From contig NC_012587.1 of NCBI RefSeq assembly GCF_000018545.1, forward strand, positions 2,046,001 through 2,110,000: DNA of 64,000 nt, read 5' to 3'. The stretch comes from Sinorhizobium fredii NGR234 (GTDB lineage Bacteria; Pseudomonadota; Alphaproteobacteria; Rhizobiales; Rhizobiaceae). Of this stretch, positions 33,365 through 45,300 are shown in pieces (position 1 is the stretch's first letter; each line of letters begins with the position of its first letter). Below the pieces are notes generated by a model. It was not told the origin of the DNA and ran no database searches. It worked only from the letters and a program-made list of their open reading frames with translations. A program made the position numbers and the translations under genes.

Positions 33365-34276
33365 CTACAGCAGGTCGTCTGGCTGCGCAATCCGCTGCCA
33401 GCTGTCATCGAGCTGGTTGCGGAACCAGGTCATCTGGCGCTTGGCATATTGCCGCGTCGCCGCTGCTCCCGTGGCAATCACCTCCGCGGCGCTCATCTCA
33501 CCCTCCAGCATCGCGGCGATCTGTTGCACGCCGATCGCCTTCATTACCGGCATGTCCGGCGAAAGCTTCAGCGCGAGGAGCGCTCGCACCTCCTCCACCG
33601 CACCACTCGCGAGCATCGTCTCGAAGCGTCGATCGATCCGGCTGTGGAGAAGCGCGCGCTCCGGCAGCACGACGATCTTCCGCGCTTGGGTTGGATCGAC
33701 GATCATCGGGCCGCGGCTCTGCTGATAGACGCGAATGGGCTTTCCGGTCGCCTCGATCACCTCAAGCGCCCGCACGATCCGCTGGCCGTCCCCCGGCCCC
33801 AGCTGTTCCGCCGTCTGCGGATCGCGGCTCTGAAGCTCGGCATGCAGCGCCGCAGCTCCCTCCATCCTCAGCCGCTCACGCAGTGCATCGCGGATGTGCG
33901 CCGGAATCGCAGGCATTTCCGACAGGCCGCCGGTCAGGGCCTTGAAATAGAGACCGGTGCCGCCAACGAACACGGGCAAACGTCCCTCGCCGCGCAGCTT
34001 CGCGACCAATGCCTCGGCGTCCCGCAGCCAGGCTCCGGTCGAATAGAGGCGGCCCGCCGGCACATGGCCGTAGAGAAAATGCTCGATGCCCCGCATCTCG
34101 GTCTCGTCCGGACGCGCCGTCAGCACTTTCAAGGTGTCGTAGACCTGCATGCTGTCGGCATTGACCACCACCCCGCCATGCCTTTCGGCCAGCGCCACCG
34201 CAAGCGCGGACTTGCCGCTGGCGGTCGGCCCGGTTATCAGGATCGCGTCCGTATCTCGTTCGAGGTTTTTCATCAT
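33365..34276 (-). CDS. miaA: tRNA dimethylallyltransferase
   Basis: The 303-residue enzyme adds dimethylallyl to A37 of tRNAs reading UNN codons. It has the P-loop ILITGPTASGKSALAVALAE, the Asp/Ser motif VVNADSMQVY, the DMAPP region VGGTGLYFKALTGGLSEMP, and the tRNA-binding AIGVQQI and RQYAKRQMTWFRNQ. Two ATGs in a row (34276, 34273) are possible starts. The first overlaps the start codon of serB on the other strand, so the two genes meet head to head with no intergenic DNA. Each promoter must lie inside the other's coding region. Confidence 0.95.
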   Translation of the reverse strand: MMKNLERDTDAILITGPTASGKSALAVALAERHGGVVVNADSMQVYDTLKVLTARPDETEMRGIEHFLYGHVPAGRLYSTGAWLRDAEALVAKLRGEGRLPVFVGGTGLYFKALTGGLSEMPAIPAHIRDALRERLRMEGAAALHAELQSRDPQTAEQLGPGDGQRIVRALEVIEATGKPIRVYQQSRGPMIVDPTQARKIVVLPERALLHSRIDRRFETMLASGAVEEVRALLALKLSPDMPVMKAIGVQQIAAMLEGEMSAAEVIATGAAATRQYAKRQMTWFRNQLDDSWQRIAQPDDLL

Positions 34277-35162
34277 GGCTCTCGTTGCCACGCTTATCGC
34301 CAATCCGTCAAATCCTGTCCTGACGCCCGCACTGGCGGAGGCGGCGGCCGAAGCCGTCCAGGCATCCGGCCTCTACTGGCTGGCCGATGGCATCGCCTGC
34401 GACCTCGCGCTCAGGGACGGCACAGACCCCAATGACGCCGAAGCGCGGCTGCGGGCTGCGATCAACGGAGCAGCCATCGACGTCGCCGTGCAGGAAGCCG
34501 AAACCCGTCGCAAGAAGTTTCTGATCGCCGACATGGATTCGACCATGATCGGCCAGGAATGCATCGACGAACTCGCTGCGGAAGTAGGCCTCAAGGAGAA
34601 GGTTGCTGCGATCACCGCCCGCGCCATGAACGGCGAGATCGCCTTCGAACCGGCGCTGATCGAGCGGGTCGCACTGCTGAAAGGATTGCCGACCACGGTC
34701 ATCGCCGAGGTGATCGCCAAACGCATCACGCTGACGCCCGGTGGCCGGGAATTGATCGCCACCATGAAGGCGAAGGGCCATTACACGGCGCTCGTTTCGG
34801 GGGGCTTCACGGTCTTCACCGGACCGATCGCCGAAAAACTCGGCTTTGACGAAAATCGTGCCAACGAGCTCCTCGAAGAGAATGGGGCACTGACCGGCGA
34901 CGTGGCCCGTCCGATCCTCGGCAGACAGGCGAAGGTCGATGCGCTTATCGACATTTCGGAAAGGCTCGGCATCTCGACGGCGGATGTGATCGCCGTCGGC
35001 GACGGCGCCAACGATCTCGGCATGCTGCAGCTTGCCGGCAGCGGCGTGGCGCTGCACGCCAAGCCCGTCGTTGCCGAACAGGCGAAGATCCGTATCGATC
35101 ATGGTGATCTCTCCGCCCTCCTCTATCTCCAGGGCTACCGCAAGACGGATTTCGCGGCGTGA
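34275..35162 (+). CDS. serB: Phosphoserine phosphatase
   Basis: The 295-residue HAD-family enzyme performs the last step of serine synthesis. Its nucleophile motif is IADMDSTMIGQECIDELA (DMDST), followed by motif II LVSGGFTVFTGPIAEKLGF, the Lys of LGRQAKVDALIDI and motif III AVGDGANDLGMLQLAGSGVA. The N-terminal 75 residues form the ACT-like extension common in proteobacteria. The start at ATG 34275 gives the conserved MALVATLIANP; a longer open frame exists upstream inside miaA. The stop overlaps the GTG of the next gene (GTGA), so serB and the acetyltransferase are coupled. Confidence 0.95.
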   Translation: MALVATLIANPSNPVLTPALAEAAAEAVQASGLYWLADGIACDLALRDGTDPNDAEARLRAAINGAAIDVAVQEAETRRKKFLIADMDSTMIGQECIDELAAEVGLKEKVAAITARAMNGEIAFEPALIERVALLKGLPTTVIAEVIAKRITLTPGGRELIATMKAKGHYTALVSGGFTVFTGPIAEKLGFDENRANELLEENGALTGDVARPILGRQAKVDALIDISERLGISTADVIAVGDGANDLGMLQLAGSGVALHAKPVVAEQAKIRIDHGDLSALLYLQGYRKTDFAA

Positions 35163-35728
35163 TCATTCGCGAGACCGCGCGTCTGAGAATCCGCAATTGG
35201 CGCGAGTCTGACCGCGATCTCTTCGCCGAGATCAACAGCGATCCGAAGGTAATGGAGTTCTTTCCGTTCCGCCGCAGCCGAGCCGAGTCCGATGCGCTGT
35301 TCGATCGCAATGCGTGGAGCATTCGCGAAACCGGTTTCGGCTTCTTCGCCCTTGCACTGCGTGACAATGACTTGCCAATCGGCTTCTGCGGGCTGGCACG
35401 CACGGATCTTGAGCCACATCTGCCCGAGAGCACCGTCGAAATTGGCTGGCGCCTTGCCGTTTCCCATTGGGGCAAGGGCTATGTGACCGAGGCCGCGCTG
35501 GCGCTTCTCCACCACGGTTTCAGCGAAAGAAAGCTAAGCGAGGTCGTCTCCTTCGCGGTCGTGTCGAATGCCCGGTCCATCGCCGTGATGAGGCGCATCG
35601 GCATGCGACCCGAGCCTCTTCGCGACTTCGATCATCCGGGCGTGCCCGACGCTCATCCGCATTTGAAGCGTCACGTGCTTTATGCAGTTACCGAGAAGCA
35701 GTGGCAGGCAGCGAGGTCGCCGAACTGA
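35159..35728 (+). CDS. GNAT family N-acetyltransferase
   Basis: The 189-residue protein has the RimJ/RimL-type GNAT pattern: ETARLRIRNWRESDRDLFAE at the start, PIGFCGLARTDLEP, EIGWRLAVSHWGKGYVTEAA with the acetyl-CoA loop HWGKGY, and VVSNARSIAVMRRIGM. It uses GTG 35159 as start, overlapping the serB stop. Substrate unknown: it could acetylate a ribosomal protein N-terminus or a small amine. Confidence 0.9.
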   Translation: MIIRETARLRIRNWRESDRDLFAEINSDPKVMEFFPFRRSRAESDALFDRNAWSIRETGFGFFALALRDNDLPIGFCGLARTDLEPHLPESTVEIGWRLAVSHWGKGYVTEAALALLHHGFSERKLSEVVSFAVVSNARSIAVMRRIGMRPEPLRDFDHPGVPDAHPHLKRHVLYAVTEKQWQAARSPN

Positions 35729-35809
35729 GTTATTCGCGCGCCGCCGACGCCAGGCGCGTTCGCTGAGCCCGTCTTTTCCGGCCGATCACCGACGGTCGAA
35801 AGCCGCGGA

Positions 35810-37318
<1,509 letters not shown>

Positions 37319-37512
37319 GTCGCTGTGCTCCTATCATTCCCTTGCGTCACGCCAAGCTCTGGCGGTCCGCGATCTTTGCGGGGTCTGTTTCCATCCGTCT
37401 CGGCGAATTATACCACTGCCGCAAGGCGTTGCGGCGGCTGCTTCGCGCAGCAATCGATCTTCCCTTGAAGATACGGCGGATTTCCGGAGCGTCCAGACAC
37501 GATTTCCTGATC

Positions 37513-37899
37513 TCAGGTGGTAATTTCGTGGCCGTGCTCCTTCAGCGCCGCCGCCGCTTTGTCGAGATCGGAACCGGCGACGAAGACGTAATCCGTGCTG
37601 AAGGTCGAATTGGCGAAGACGCCGACGCCGGCCGCCGAGAGCGGACGAAGCACCGAAGACAGAACGCCCGGCACGGAGAAGCTGAAATGCTGCTCTATGC
37701 GGAAACAGCGCCAGCCGAGCGAGCTCTGGACGCCGGAAGGAACGCGGGCAGCACGGCAGACAAGGGTCATTTCCTCCCGCGAACTCGATACCGTCCAGAA
37801 CCCCGGCCCCGGCAGCCACTCCGGAATAGCGGACCCGATGTTCAGGCGGGTAATCGCATATTCGGCATCGACCAACCGGATCAGCAGTTTATGTGGCAT
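37513..37899 (-). CDS. ACT domain-containing protein
   Basis: The 128-residue protein consists of two ACT-like halves: LVDAEYAITRLNIGSAIPEW, then HFSFSVPGVLSSVLRPLSAA with GVGVFANSTFSTDYVFV. It resembles the CASTOR/ACT_7 family (formerly DUF2000-like or aspartate-kinase-type sensors), which probably bind an amino acid. It starts 6 bases after the DUF2065 stop and precedes degP, so it is part of the hflKC transcript. The ligand is unknown. Confidence 0.8.
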   Translation of the reverse strand: MPHKLLIRLVDAEYAITRLNIGSAIPEWLPGPGFWTVSSSREEMTLVCRAARVPSGVQSSLGWRCFRIEQHFSFSVPGVLSSVLRPLSAAGVGVFANSTFSTDYVFVAGSDLDKAAAALKEHGHEITT

Positions 37900-37905
37900 T
37901 TCGCA

Positions 37906-38091
37906 TTATCCTCGAAGCAACCAGACAAGTCCGACGCCAACCGCCACCGATGTGAGTCCGGCGAGGCGCAGCTGATGCTCCGGGACATACGGCAAACGCT
38001 TCGCCAATTCCACAAGAACCAAAGGGGCCAGTGCGTACACCAGCCCCTCGATGATCAGGAAGAATGCAAATCCGGTCAGAAGATCGGACAT
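37906..38091 (-). CDS. DUF2065 family small membrane protein
   Basis: The 61-residue protein has two hydrophobic segments (LLTGFAFFLIIEGLVYALAP and LAGLTSVAVGVGLVWLLRG) joined by a conserved polar turn with LAKRLPYVPEHQLR. DUF2065 genes typically follow hflC, as here (8-base gap). It may help assemble or anchor the HflKC complex, but its function is unproven. The start at 38091 is preceded by a purine-rich stretch inside the hflC end. Confidence 0.88.
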   Translation of the reverse strand: MSDLLTGFAFFLIIEGLVYALAPLVLVELAKRLPYVPEHQLRLAGLTSVAVGVGLVWLLRG

Positions 38092-38098
38092 CGTCCGC

Positions 38099-39031
38099 TC
38101 AATCTCCGGTTGCAGGTGCCGCCGGCGCGGTCGGCGACAGCGGTGCCGCTGCCCCGTCCGCACTGTTGAAATAACGGAAGAATTCTGAGTGCGGCGACAG
38201 CACCACGGTTGTATCCGGATTTCCGATTGACTGAGCATAGGCCGCCATCGAGCGGTAGAACTCGAAGAAGCCGGGATCGCGCTGGAAGGCGTCGGCAAAG
38301 ATCCCCGTCCGCTCGGCTTCGCCCTCGCCTCGGAGGATTTCCGAATCACGCTGGGCATCCGCGACGATCTCGACCACCTGGCGATCGGCGATCGCGCGTC
38401 GGCGCTGGCCCTCTTCGTTACCGCGGGCGCGGATCAGTTCGGCCTCGGCCAGACGCTCCGCCTTCATGCGGTCGTAGGTCTGCTGCGAGACTTCCTGGGT
38501 CAGGTCGGTCCGGCGGATGCGAACGTCCTCGATATTGAGACCCAGCGATTCGGCGTCAGCCCGAAGATCGGTGCGAACCTCGCGCATCATCGATGCGCGC
38601 TCGTCGGAAAGCGCTGCCTCGAAGCCTCTCAAACCGTAGACGCGGCGCAGCGACGCATCGAGGCGCGTGCGAAGCCGCGCTTCGGCGGATTCGCGGTCGC
38701 CGGAAACCGTTTCACGGAAGCGGCGGGGATCGGCGATCCTGTAGACCACGAAGGCGTCCACCTCGTAGAACTTGCCGCCGGAAACCTGCACGCGGATATT
38801 GTCGAGGTCGAAGCGGAGCGCCTGATCCTCGACATATTGCACGCGGTCGGCATCCATGAAGGCGAAGGGCAGCTTGAAATAAAGCCCTGGCTCGGTCTTC
38901 ACGTCGCGGATCTCACCGAAACGGACGACGATCGCCTGCTGGCGCTCATTGACCACGAACACCGACGAATAGATGACGACCAGCACCGCTGCGAGAACGA
39001 TGAGAATGATAGAGCTGCGATTGTTTATCAT
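38099..39031 (-). CDS. hflC: HflC, protease modulator
   Basis: The 310-residue SPFH/prohibitin-type protein has an N-terminal membrane anchor (IILIVLAAVLVVIYSSVFVV). The SPFH domain follows (NERQQAIVVRFGEIRDV, then GLYFKLPFAFMDADRVQYVE), then a long charged coiled coil (RMKAERLAEAELIRARGNEE, GQRRRAIADRQ). With HflK it forms a large cage around the FtsH protease and moderates its activity. Its start overlaps the hflK stop by 4 bases. Length is normal. Confidence 0.95.
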   Translation of the reverse strand: MINNRSSIILIVLAAVLVVIYSSVFVVNERQQAIVVRFGEIRDVKTEPGLYFKLPFAFMDADRVQYVEDQALRFDLDNIRVQVSGGKFYEVDAFVVYRIADPRRFRETVSGDRESAEARLRTRLDASLRRVYGLRGFEAALSDERASMMREVRTDLRADAESLGLNIEDVRIRRTDLTQEVSQQTYDRMKAERLAEAELIRARGNEEGQRRRAIADRQVVEIVADAQRDSEILRGEGEAERTGIFADAFQRDPGFFEFYRSMAAYAQSIGNPDTTVVLSPHSEFFRYFNSADGAAAPLSPTAPAAPATGD

Positions 39032-40113
39032 TGGGTACCTCCCGACTGCGCGGGTCTGCCGATTTCGTTGAGCGGCAGATAGGGCAGCACGCCCTGGCCG
39101 TTCTTCTCATCGAGAATGACCTTCTTCGACTTGCCGAGAACATCCTGCATGGTTTCGAGATAAAGCCGCCGGCGCGTCACTTCCGGCGCCTTGGAATAGG
39201 CGTCATAGACGGAAATGAACCGCTGCGCCTCGCCCTGGGCTTCCTTGACGACGCGGTCCTTGTAGGCGGCCGCCTCTTCGCGGATCTGCGCTCCCTGGCC
39301 GCGCGCCTTGCCGAGCACCTGGTTGGCGTACTGGTTGGCTTCCTCGACGAAGCGATCCTCGTCCTGCTCGGCGCGCTGCACCTCGTCGAAGGCGTCGGCC
39401 ACTTCGCGCGGCGGTGCCGCGTCCTCGATCGCGACCGTGTTCACCGAGATGCCGGCGCCGTAGGTATCCATGGTCGCCTGGATGGTGTTCTTGACGTCCG
39501 CGGCGATCGCCTGACGGTTGTCGCGGAAGATGTCTTGCGCCGGACGCCGGCCGACGACCTCGCGCATGGCGCTTTCGGCCACCTGCTGCAGCGTGTCGGC
39601 CGGGTTTTCGACGTTGAAGAGATAGGACTTCGGGTCGGTGACCGAGAACAGCACGGAGAACTGCACGTTGACGATATTCTGGTCGCCGGTCAGCATCAGG
39701 CCGGCGCTCGACTGGGCGCCGACGCGGCTGCCGATATTGAGCTGCTGCTCCGTCACCTTGACGATCTCGACGGTCTCGAGCGGCCAGAAGTGATAGTGCA
39801 GGCCGGGCATGGAGATTTCCTCCTTCGGCTTGCCGAAGCGCATTTCGACACCGCGTTCATCCGGCTGGACAGTGTAGATCGAATTGAGCAGGAGGAAGCC
39901 GACGATCAACAGGCCGACAATGACGAAGACGCCGCCGTTGAAGCCGCCCGGAACCACGTTCTTTAGCTGATCCTGGCCGCGACGGATGATCTCTTCCAGA
40001 TCCGGTGGCCCACCCCGGCCGCCACGCGGCCTGTTTCCCTGACCCCAAGGCCCTTGATTGCCGCCGCCGCCCCATGGGCCGCCGCCGCCGCCATTCTGAT
40101 TGCTCCAGGGCAT
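39028..40113 (-). CDS. hflK: HflK, protease modulator
   Basis: The 361-residue protein begins with a Gly/Pro/Asn-rich cytoplasmic tail (MPWSNQNGGGGGPWGGGG), a typical HflK feature. A membrane helix (GVFVIVGLLIVGFLLLNSIY), the SPFH domain (VQPDERGVEMRFGKP) and a coiled coil follow. It pairs with HflC to control FtsH. It is the first gene of hflK-hflC-DUF2065-ACT. A TTG precedes the ATG at 40113, but ATG fits the ribosome site GAGAGG. Confidence 0.95.
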   Translation of the reverse strand: MPWSNQNGGGGGPWGGGGNQGPWGQGNRPRGGRGGPPDLEEIIRRGQDQLKNVVPGGFNGGVFVIVGLLIVGFLLLNSIYTVQPDERGVEMRFGKPKEEISMPGLHYHFWPLETVEIVKVTEQQLNIGSRVGAQSSAGLMLTGDQNIVNVQFSVLFSVTDPKSYLFNVENPADTLQQVAESAMREVVGRRPAQDIFRDNRQAIAADVKNTIQATMDTYGAGISVNTVAIEDAAPPREVADAFDEVQRAEQDEDRFVEEANQYANQVLGKARGQGAQIREEAAAYKDRVVKEAQGEAQRFISVYDAYSKAPEVTRRRLYLETMQDVLGKSKKVILDEKNGQGVLPYLPLNEIGRPAQSGGTQ

Positions 40114-40318
40114 CAAAACCTCTCTTCAAACTATATTCTCTCGCTGAACGCCCCGCAGACATGCGGCCGGTCACGACGTGATCCCGTTATAGGTATCATG
40201 TGCATTGCTTTCAACGCGATACGGGCGAGTTCACCGTAAAGTGCTAAAAATAGTTGACGGGTCCTCGACAAGAACGGAAAGGAGCCGAACGGGGCATCTG
40301 AGGCCGCTCGGGCATCGG

Positions 40319-40858
40319 CTATTTCGGCAGCGTGTCGCGCCGGCGCCAGGTGACAAAATGCATCGCATGGCTGTCCTTCTCACCGCGCGGCAGATCCTCT
40401 TCGAAGACCTTCTCGAAGGCTACCGGATCGATCGGCGGAAAGCGCGTGTCGCCTTCCACTTCGGCCTGCACTTCCGTCACGTGCAGCACGTCGGCGAGGT
40501 CGATCGACTGCCGGTAGATTTCGCCCCCGCCGATGATGCAGACCTCGTCGGTGCCGAGTGCCGCAGCATGTGCCCGCGCCCTCTCGAGCGCCTCCCGCAG
40601 CGAGGCGGCAACCTCGGCGCCGGTGGCCGCGAAATCAGGGTCACGGCTGATCACGATGTTCGGCCGGTTTGGCAGCGGTCGTCCGAGCGACGCCCAGGTC
40701 TTGCGTCCCATGACAACCGGCTTGCCGATCGTCAGCGCCTTGAACCGCTTGAGATCCGTCGAAAGCCGCCACGGCAGGTCGCCCTCACGCCCGATCACGC
40801 CATTGGTCGCGACCGCAACGACGATGACGATCTTCGGTTCCGGTCTTGCATCAGTCAT
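40319..40858 (-). CDS. folA: Dihydrofolate reductase
   Basis: The 179-residue enzyme has the FolA signatures: IVVAVATNGVIGREGDLPWR with its active-site D-L-P-W, KPVVMGRKTWASLG, PLPNRPNIVISRD and VCIIGGGEIYRQ. It regenerates tetrahydrofolate using NADPH. It overlaps the GST gene upstream by 8 bases, so the two are co-transcribed, and it lies about 200 bases before hflK. Length is slightly longer than E. coli FolA because of the N-terminal TDARPEPK. Confidence 0.95.
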   Translation of the reverse strand: MTDARPEPKIVIVVAVATNGVIGREGDLPWRLSTDLKRFKALTIGKPVVMGRKTWASLGRPLPNRPNIVISRDPDFAATGAEVAASLREALERARAHAAALGTDEVCIIGGGEIYRQSIDLADVLHVTEVQAEVEGDTRFPPIDPVAFEKVFEEDLPRGEKDSHAMHFVTWRRRDTLPK

Positions 40859-41456
40859 GGAAGCCTCTCGGTTTGCTGTCGATTTCGCGGGCGCGCAGAA
40901 GCGCCGGGCGATCGGTCACGAGGTGGATATAACGATCGATGACGCCGCTTTCCGGCAGGATCTTGCGCATCCACTGCAGAGCGCTTGCGAGCAGCAGGTC
41001 GGCCGCGCTCATCTTGTCGCCGATGAGATAGGGCTGGCGGGTCAAAACCGCGATCACATGCGCGCACATCTCGCTATAGAGCCGCGCCAGCATCGGATTG
41101 TTGACGGTGACGCCGGAAATATGGGCGAGCGCCGTCGGCTCGATCACGCCGGCATAGTAGGCGAGCCAGGAGAGATAGGCGCCACGATCGGGGTGGCCAG
41201 GCGGCCGCCCGAGACTGCAGTCGGGGTAGAGGTCGGTCAGATACTGCGCGACGGCGGCAGATTCCCAGATCAGCGTCCCGTCGTGCAGGAGGGCCGGCAC
41301 CTGCTTGTGCGGATGCGGATTGTTCTCGTCCGGACCGCCGGACCCATCCCAGCGGCGGATATTGACGTAGCGAATCTCGTATTCTGCACCGAGTTCCTCG
41401 AGCAGCCAGATGATCCGCGACGAGCGCGACAAGGGTGCATGGATCAGCGTCAGCAT
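40851..41456 (-). CDS. Glutathione S-transferase family protein
   Basis: The 201-residue protein has a thioredoxin-like N-terminal domain (MLTLIHAPLSRSSRIIWLLE with Ser in the active-site region, HKQVPALLHDGTLIWESAAV with the cis-Pro and the ES glutathione contact). The all-alpha C-terminal domain includes PYLIGDKMSAADLLLASAL. The start at 41456 has AGGAGG 7 bases upstream; longer frames upstream look non-coding. It overlaps folA. It probably conjugates glutathione to electrophiles. It is the last gene on the core side before the putR/putA region. Confidence 0.88.
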   Translation of the reverse strand: MLTLIHAPLSRSSRIIWLLEELGAEYEIRYVNIRRWDGSGGPDENNPHPHKQVPALLHDGTLIWESAAVAQYLTDLYPDCSLGRPPGHPDRGAYLSWLAYYAGVIEPTALAHISGVTVNNPMLARLYSEMCAHVIAVLTRQPYLIGDKMSAADLLLASALQWMRKILPESGVIDRYIHLVTDRPALLRAREIDSKPRGFHD

Positions 41457-41655
41457 CAAATCCTCCTCTCCGCCGGTCGCTCCCGGCTTCCCGACGCATG
41501 GCCGGACCGATCGATCGGGCCGCCCGATACTTGGCTCATTCGAGACCACACCGCGACGGGCGCCTCATATGTGAATCGGCTTCGTAGCCAACGAGCGTAA
41601 CGTCTTCGAACTCGAAGGAAAATATGTTCCTCACTGCCGTATCCATCCCCAGAAA

Positions 41656-42159
41656 TTATCTAGCCCCGGAAAAGCGCGCTGCGATACCGCTTCCGTTTTC
41701 CTTGACGGTCTGCATTGCCACATTGGTCGAGGTGCTGGCGACATAGGGGAGATTTGATATCCGTTCGCCCAACACTTCACGGTATCTGCGTATGTCCTTG
41801 GTTCTGATCTTGAGCAGATAATCGAACCGTCCCGCGATCATGTGGCATTCTTCGACTTCTTTGATTCTTCGGACCGCCTCATTGAATTTTTGAAGCGCCT
41901 CCTCCTGGGTGTTCGACAATTTGACTTCGGCAAAAGCTATGTGTTCGAGCTGAAGCTTGGATGGATTGATGATCGCCGTGAAGCCCTGAATGTAGCCCTC
42001 GGAGATCAATCGTTTCATGCGCATTTGACAAGGTGTCTTCGAAAGCCCGATCTTCGCAGCCAGATCGGTGACCGAAATCCTTCCGTCAGCGGAGAGGACC
42101 TCAAGAATCTTCTGATCGTATTGGTCAATTTCACTATTTTGACCGCTCTCTCCGGACAT
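41656..42159 (-). CDS. putR: Lrp/AsnC family regulator of putA
   Basis: The 167-residue protein has the Lrp N-terminal HTH (IDQYDQKILEVLSADGRISV, TDLAAKIGLSKTPCQMRMKR) and a C-terminal RAM/ACT-like domain (EECHMIAGRFDYLLKIRTKD, then RRYREVLGERIS). It is divergent from putA across 145 bases. In Agrobacterium and Rhodobacter the equivalent PutR activates putA when proline is present, and I infer the same here. The symbol is assigned by context plus family. Confidence 0.9.
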   Translation of the reverse strand: MSGESGQNSEIDQYDQKILEVLSADGRISVTDLAAKIGLSKTPCQMRMKRLISEGYIQGFTAIINPSKLQLEHIAFAEVKLSNTQEEALQKFNEAVRRIKEVEECHMIAGRFDYLLKIRTKDIRRYREVLGERISNLPYVASTSTNVAMQTVKENGSGIAARFSGAR

Positions 42160-42304
42160 AATTCCTCTCCATCGTGCAGAAAAAAGTCAAATTCCCATCC
42201 AGTAAGCCATAACGAAGTCGGAAAGACTAGAGCGGGCGTGATAATTTGAAGACATGATCCCGGGAGCCCCAGGTTTCCCTGGCCGAACCGTCGAAAGGTC
42301 ACCC

Positions 42305-45300
42305 ATGTCTACGCAGCCGCTCTCCGAACCCGACACCGCCCGACCATTCGCGGCTTTCGCCCCGCCGATCCGCCAGCAGTCGACCCTCCGGCAGGAAATC
42401 ACCGCAGCTTACCGGCGGCCGGAAACCGAATGCCTCCCTCCGCTTGTCGAAGCCGCCCGGCTGACCGGCGCGACGAAGGCGAAGGTGGCGGTGATCGCCC
42501 GCAAGCTCATCGAAGCATTGCGCGCCAAGCACAAGGGAACCGGGGTCGAGGGCCTGGTCCACGAGTATTCTCTGTCGAGCCAGGAAGGCGTGGCGCTGAT
42601 GTGCCTCGCGGAAGCGCTGCTCCGCATTCCGGACACCGAGACGCGCGACGCCCTGATCCGAGACAAGATCGCTGAGGGGGATTGGAAGTCGCACCTTGGC
42701 GGCACCAAATCGATGTTTGTGAACGCGGCTACCTGGGGTCTCGTCGTCACGGGCAAGCTTACATCGACAGTCAACGACAGAAGCCTCGCCGCCGCCCTCA
42801 GCCGTCTGATTGCTCGCGCCGGCGAACCTGTAATCCGCCGTGGCGTGGACATGGCCATGCGCATGATGGGCGAGCAGTTCGTAACGGGCGAGACCATCCA
42901 GGAGGCGATCAAGCGGTCAAAGCCGCTCGAAGCCCGCGGCTTCCGATATTCCTATGACATGCTCGGCGAAGCCGCAACGACCGCGGCCGATGCCACCCGG
43001 TATTTCCGTGACTACGAGAACGCGATCCACGCCATCGGCAAGGCCTCTGGCGGCCGCGGCGTCTACGAGGGTCCCGGGATCTCGATCAAGCTCTCCGCGT
43101 TGCATCCCCGCTACACCCGCACCCAGACGGAGCGCGTCGTCGGCGAGCTGTTGCCCAAGGTGAAGCAGCTTGCTCTCCTCGCGAAGCGATACGACATCGG
43201 CCTGAACATCGACGCCGAAGAAGCTGACAGGCTTGAGCTGTCGCTCGACCTGCTGGAGGAGCTCAGCCTCGACAAGGACCTCGGTGGCTGGGACGGTCTC
43301 GGCTTTGTAGTCCAGGCCTACGGTAAGCGTTGCCCGTTCGTGCTCGACTACGTCATCGACCTGGCCCGTCGGTCCGGCCGACGCATCATGCTCCGTCTGG
43401 TGAAGGGCGCCTATTGGGACGCCGAGATCAAGCGCGCCCAGTTGGACGGCCTCGAAGGGTTCCCGGTCTACACGCGGAAGGTCCACACGGACGTCGCTTA
43501 CATCGCCTGCGCCCGCAAGCTTCTCGCCGCTCCCGACGCCATATTCCCGCAGTTCGCCACCCATAACGCGCAATCGCTGGCGACGATTTACGAGCTCGCA
43601 GGCCCGGACTTCGAAGTCGGCAAGTACGAGTTCCAGTGCCTGCACGGGATGGGCGAACCGCTTTATGACGAAGTCGTCGGCAAAGCCAAGCTCGATCGCC
43701 CCTGCCGCATCTATGCCCCCGTCGGCACCCACGAGACGCTGCTGGCCTACCTGGTTCGACGCCTCCTGGAGAACGGGGCGAACTCCTCGTTCGTGAACCG
43801 CATCTCCGACGAAAACGTCTCGGTCGACGAGCTTATCACCGATCCGGTCGACGTCGTGGAAGCGATGCCCGTCGTCGGCATGCCTCACGACCAGATCGCC
43901 TTGCCCGCTGATCTTTATGGCAGGGAGCGGGCCAATTCGAAGGGTCTCGACCTCTCCAACGAGGATACCCTTGCCGACCTCGCCTCACGGCTGCAAGCCA
44001 CCGTCACGCAGGACTGGCACGCCACCCCGTTGCTGGCGGACGGCTCGCTGGAAGGCAAGACGCGACCTGTCGTGAACCCGGCAGACCACAATGACGTCGT
44101 CGGATCGGTAACCGAACTCGCCGTCGAAGACGCATCGCGAATCGCGCGTATGGCCGCTGAAGGGGCCGCTCAATGGGCGGCGACATCACCCGCGGAGCGC
44201 GCCGATTGCCTAGAACGCGCCGCCGACCTCATGCAGGAACGGCTGGAAGTGCTGATGGCGATCGCCATGCGCGAAGCCGGGAAGTCAGCGGCGAACGCGG
44301 TCGGTGAAGTCCGCGAGGCGATCGATTTCCTTCGCTATTACGCTGTGCAGGCCCGCAAGACGCTCGGTCCGTCGCATGCTCCGCTCGGGGCGGTTCTCTG
44401 CATCAGCCCGTGGAACTTCCCGCTCGCGATCTTCACTGGTCAGGTCGCCGCGGCGCTCGTGGCCGGCAACTCGGTCATGGCGAAACCCGCCGGCGTCACG
44501 CCCATCATCGCATTCGAGAGCGTGAAAATCCTGCACGAGGCAGGCGTGCCGCGCGGGGCGCTGCAGTTCATTCCGGGTAGCGGAAGGCTGGGTGCCGCGC
44601 TGGTCGCCGCCCCGGAAACCGCCGGTGTCATGTTCACGGGTTCGACGGAAGTCGCCCGGCAAATCCAGGCACAGCTCGCTGAACGGCTGTCTGCCAGCGG
44701 GAAGCCCATTCCGCTGATTGCCGAAACGGGTGGTCAGAACGGCATGATCGTGGACTCGTCCGCACTTGCCGAACAGGTGGTCTTCGACGTTATCGCCTCG
44801 GCCTTCGACAGCGCCGGTCAGCGTTGCTCGGCCCTGCGCGTTCTTTGCCTTCAGGAAGATGTCGCCGACCGCACGCTGACGATGCTCAAGGGCGCTTTGA
44901 AGGAGCTGACGATCGGCCGGACCGACAAGCTTAGCATCGACATCGGCCCTGTCATCAACACCGGTGCCAAGGAGGAGATCGAAAGCCACATCGAGCGGAT
45001 GCGCTCCCTCGGCTGCAAGGTCGAGCAGCTGCCTCTTCCCCGTGCTGCCGAACTCGGAACCTTCGTCGCTCCGACGATCATCGAACTGAAGAAGATGTCC
45101 GATCTGACCCGCGAGGTGTTCGGGCCTGTCCTCCACGTAATGCGTTATCGTCGTGAGGACCTCGACCGGCTTATCGACGAGGTCAACAACTCCGGTTACG
45201 GCTTGACCTTCGGCCTCCACACGCGCCTCGACGAAACCATCGAGCACGTGACGAGCAGGATCAAGGCGGGCAATCTCTACGTCAACCGCAACATCATCGG

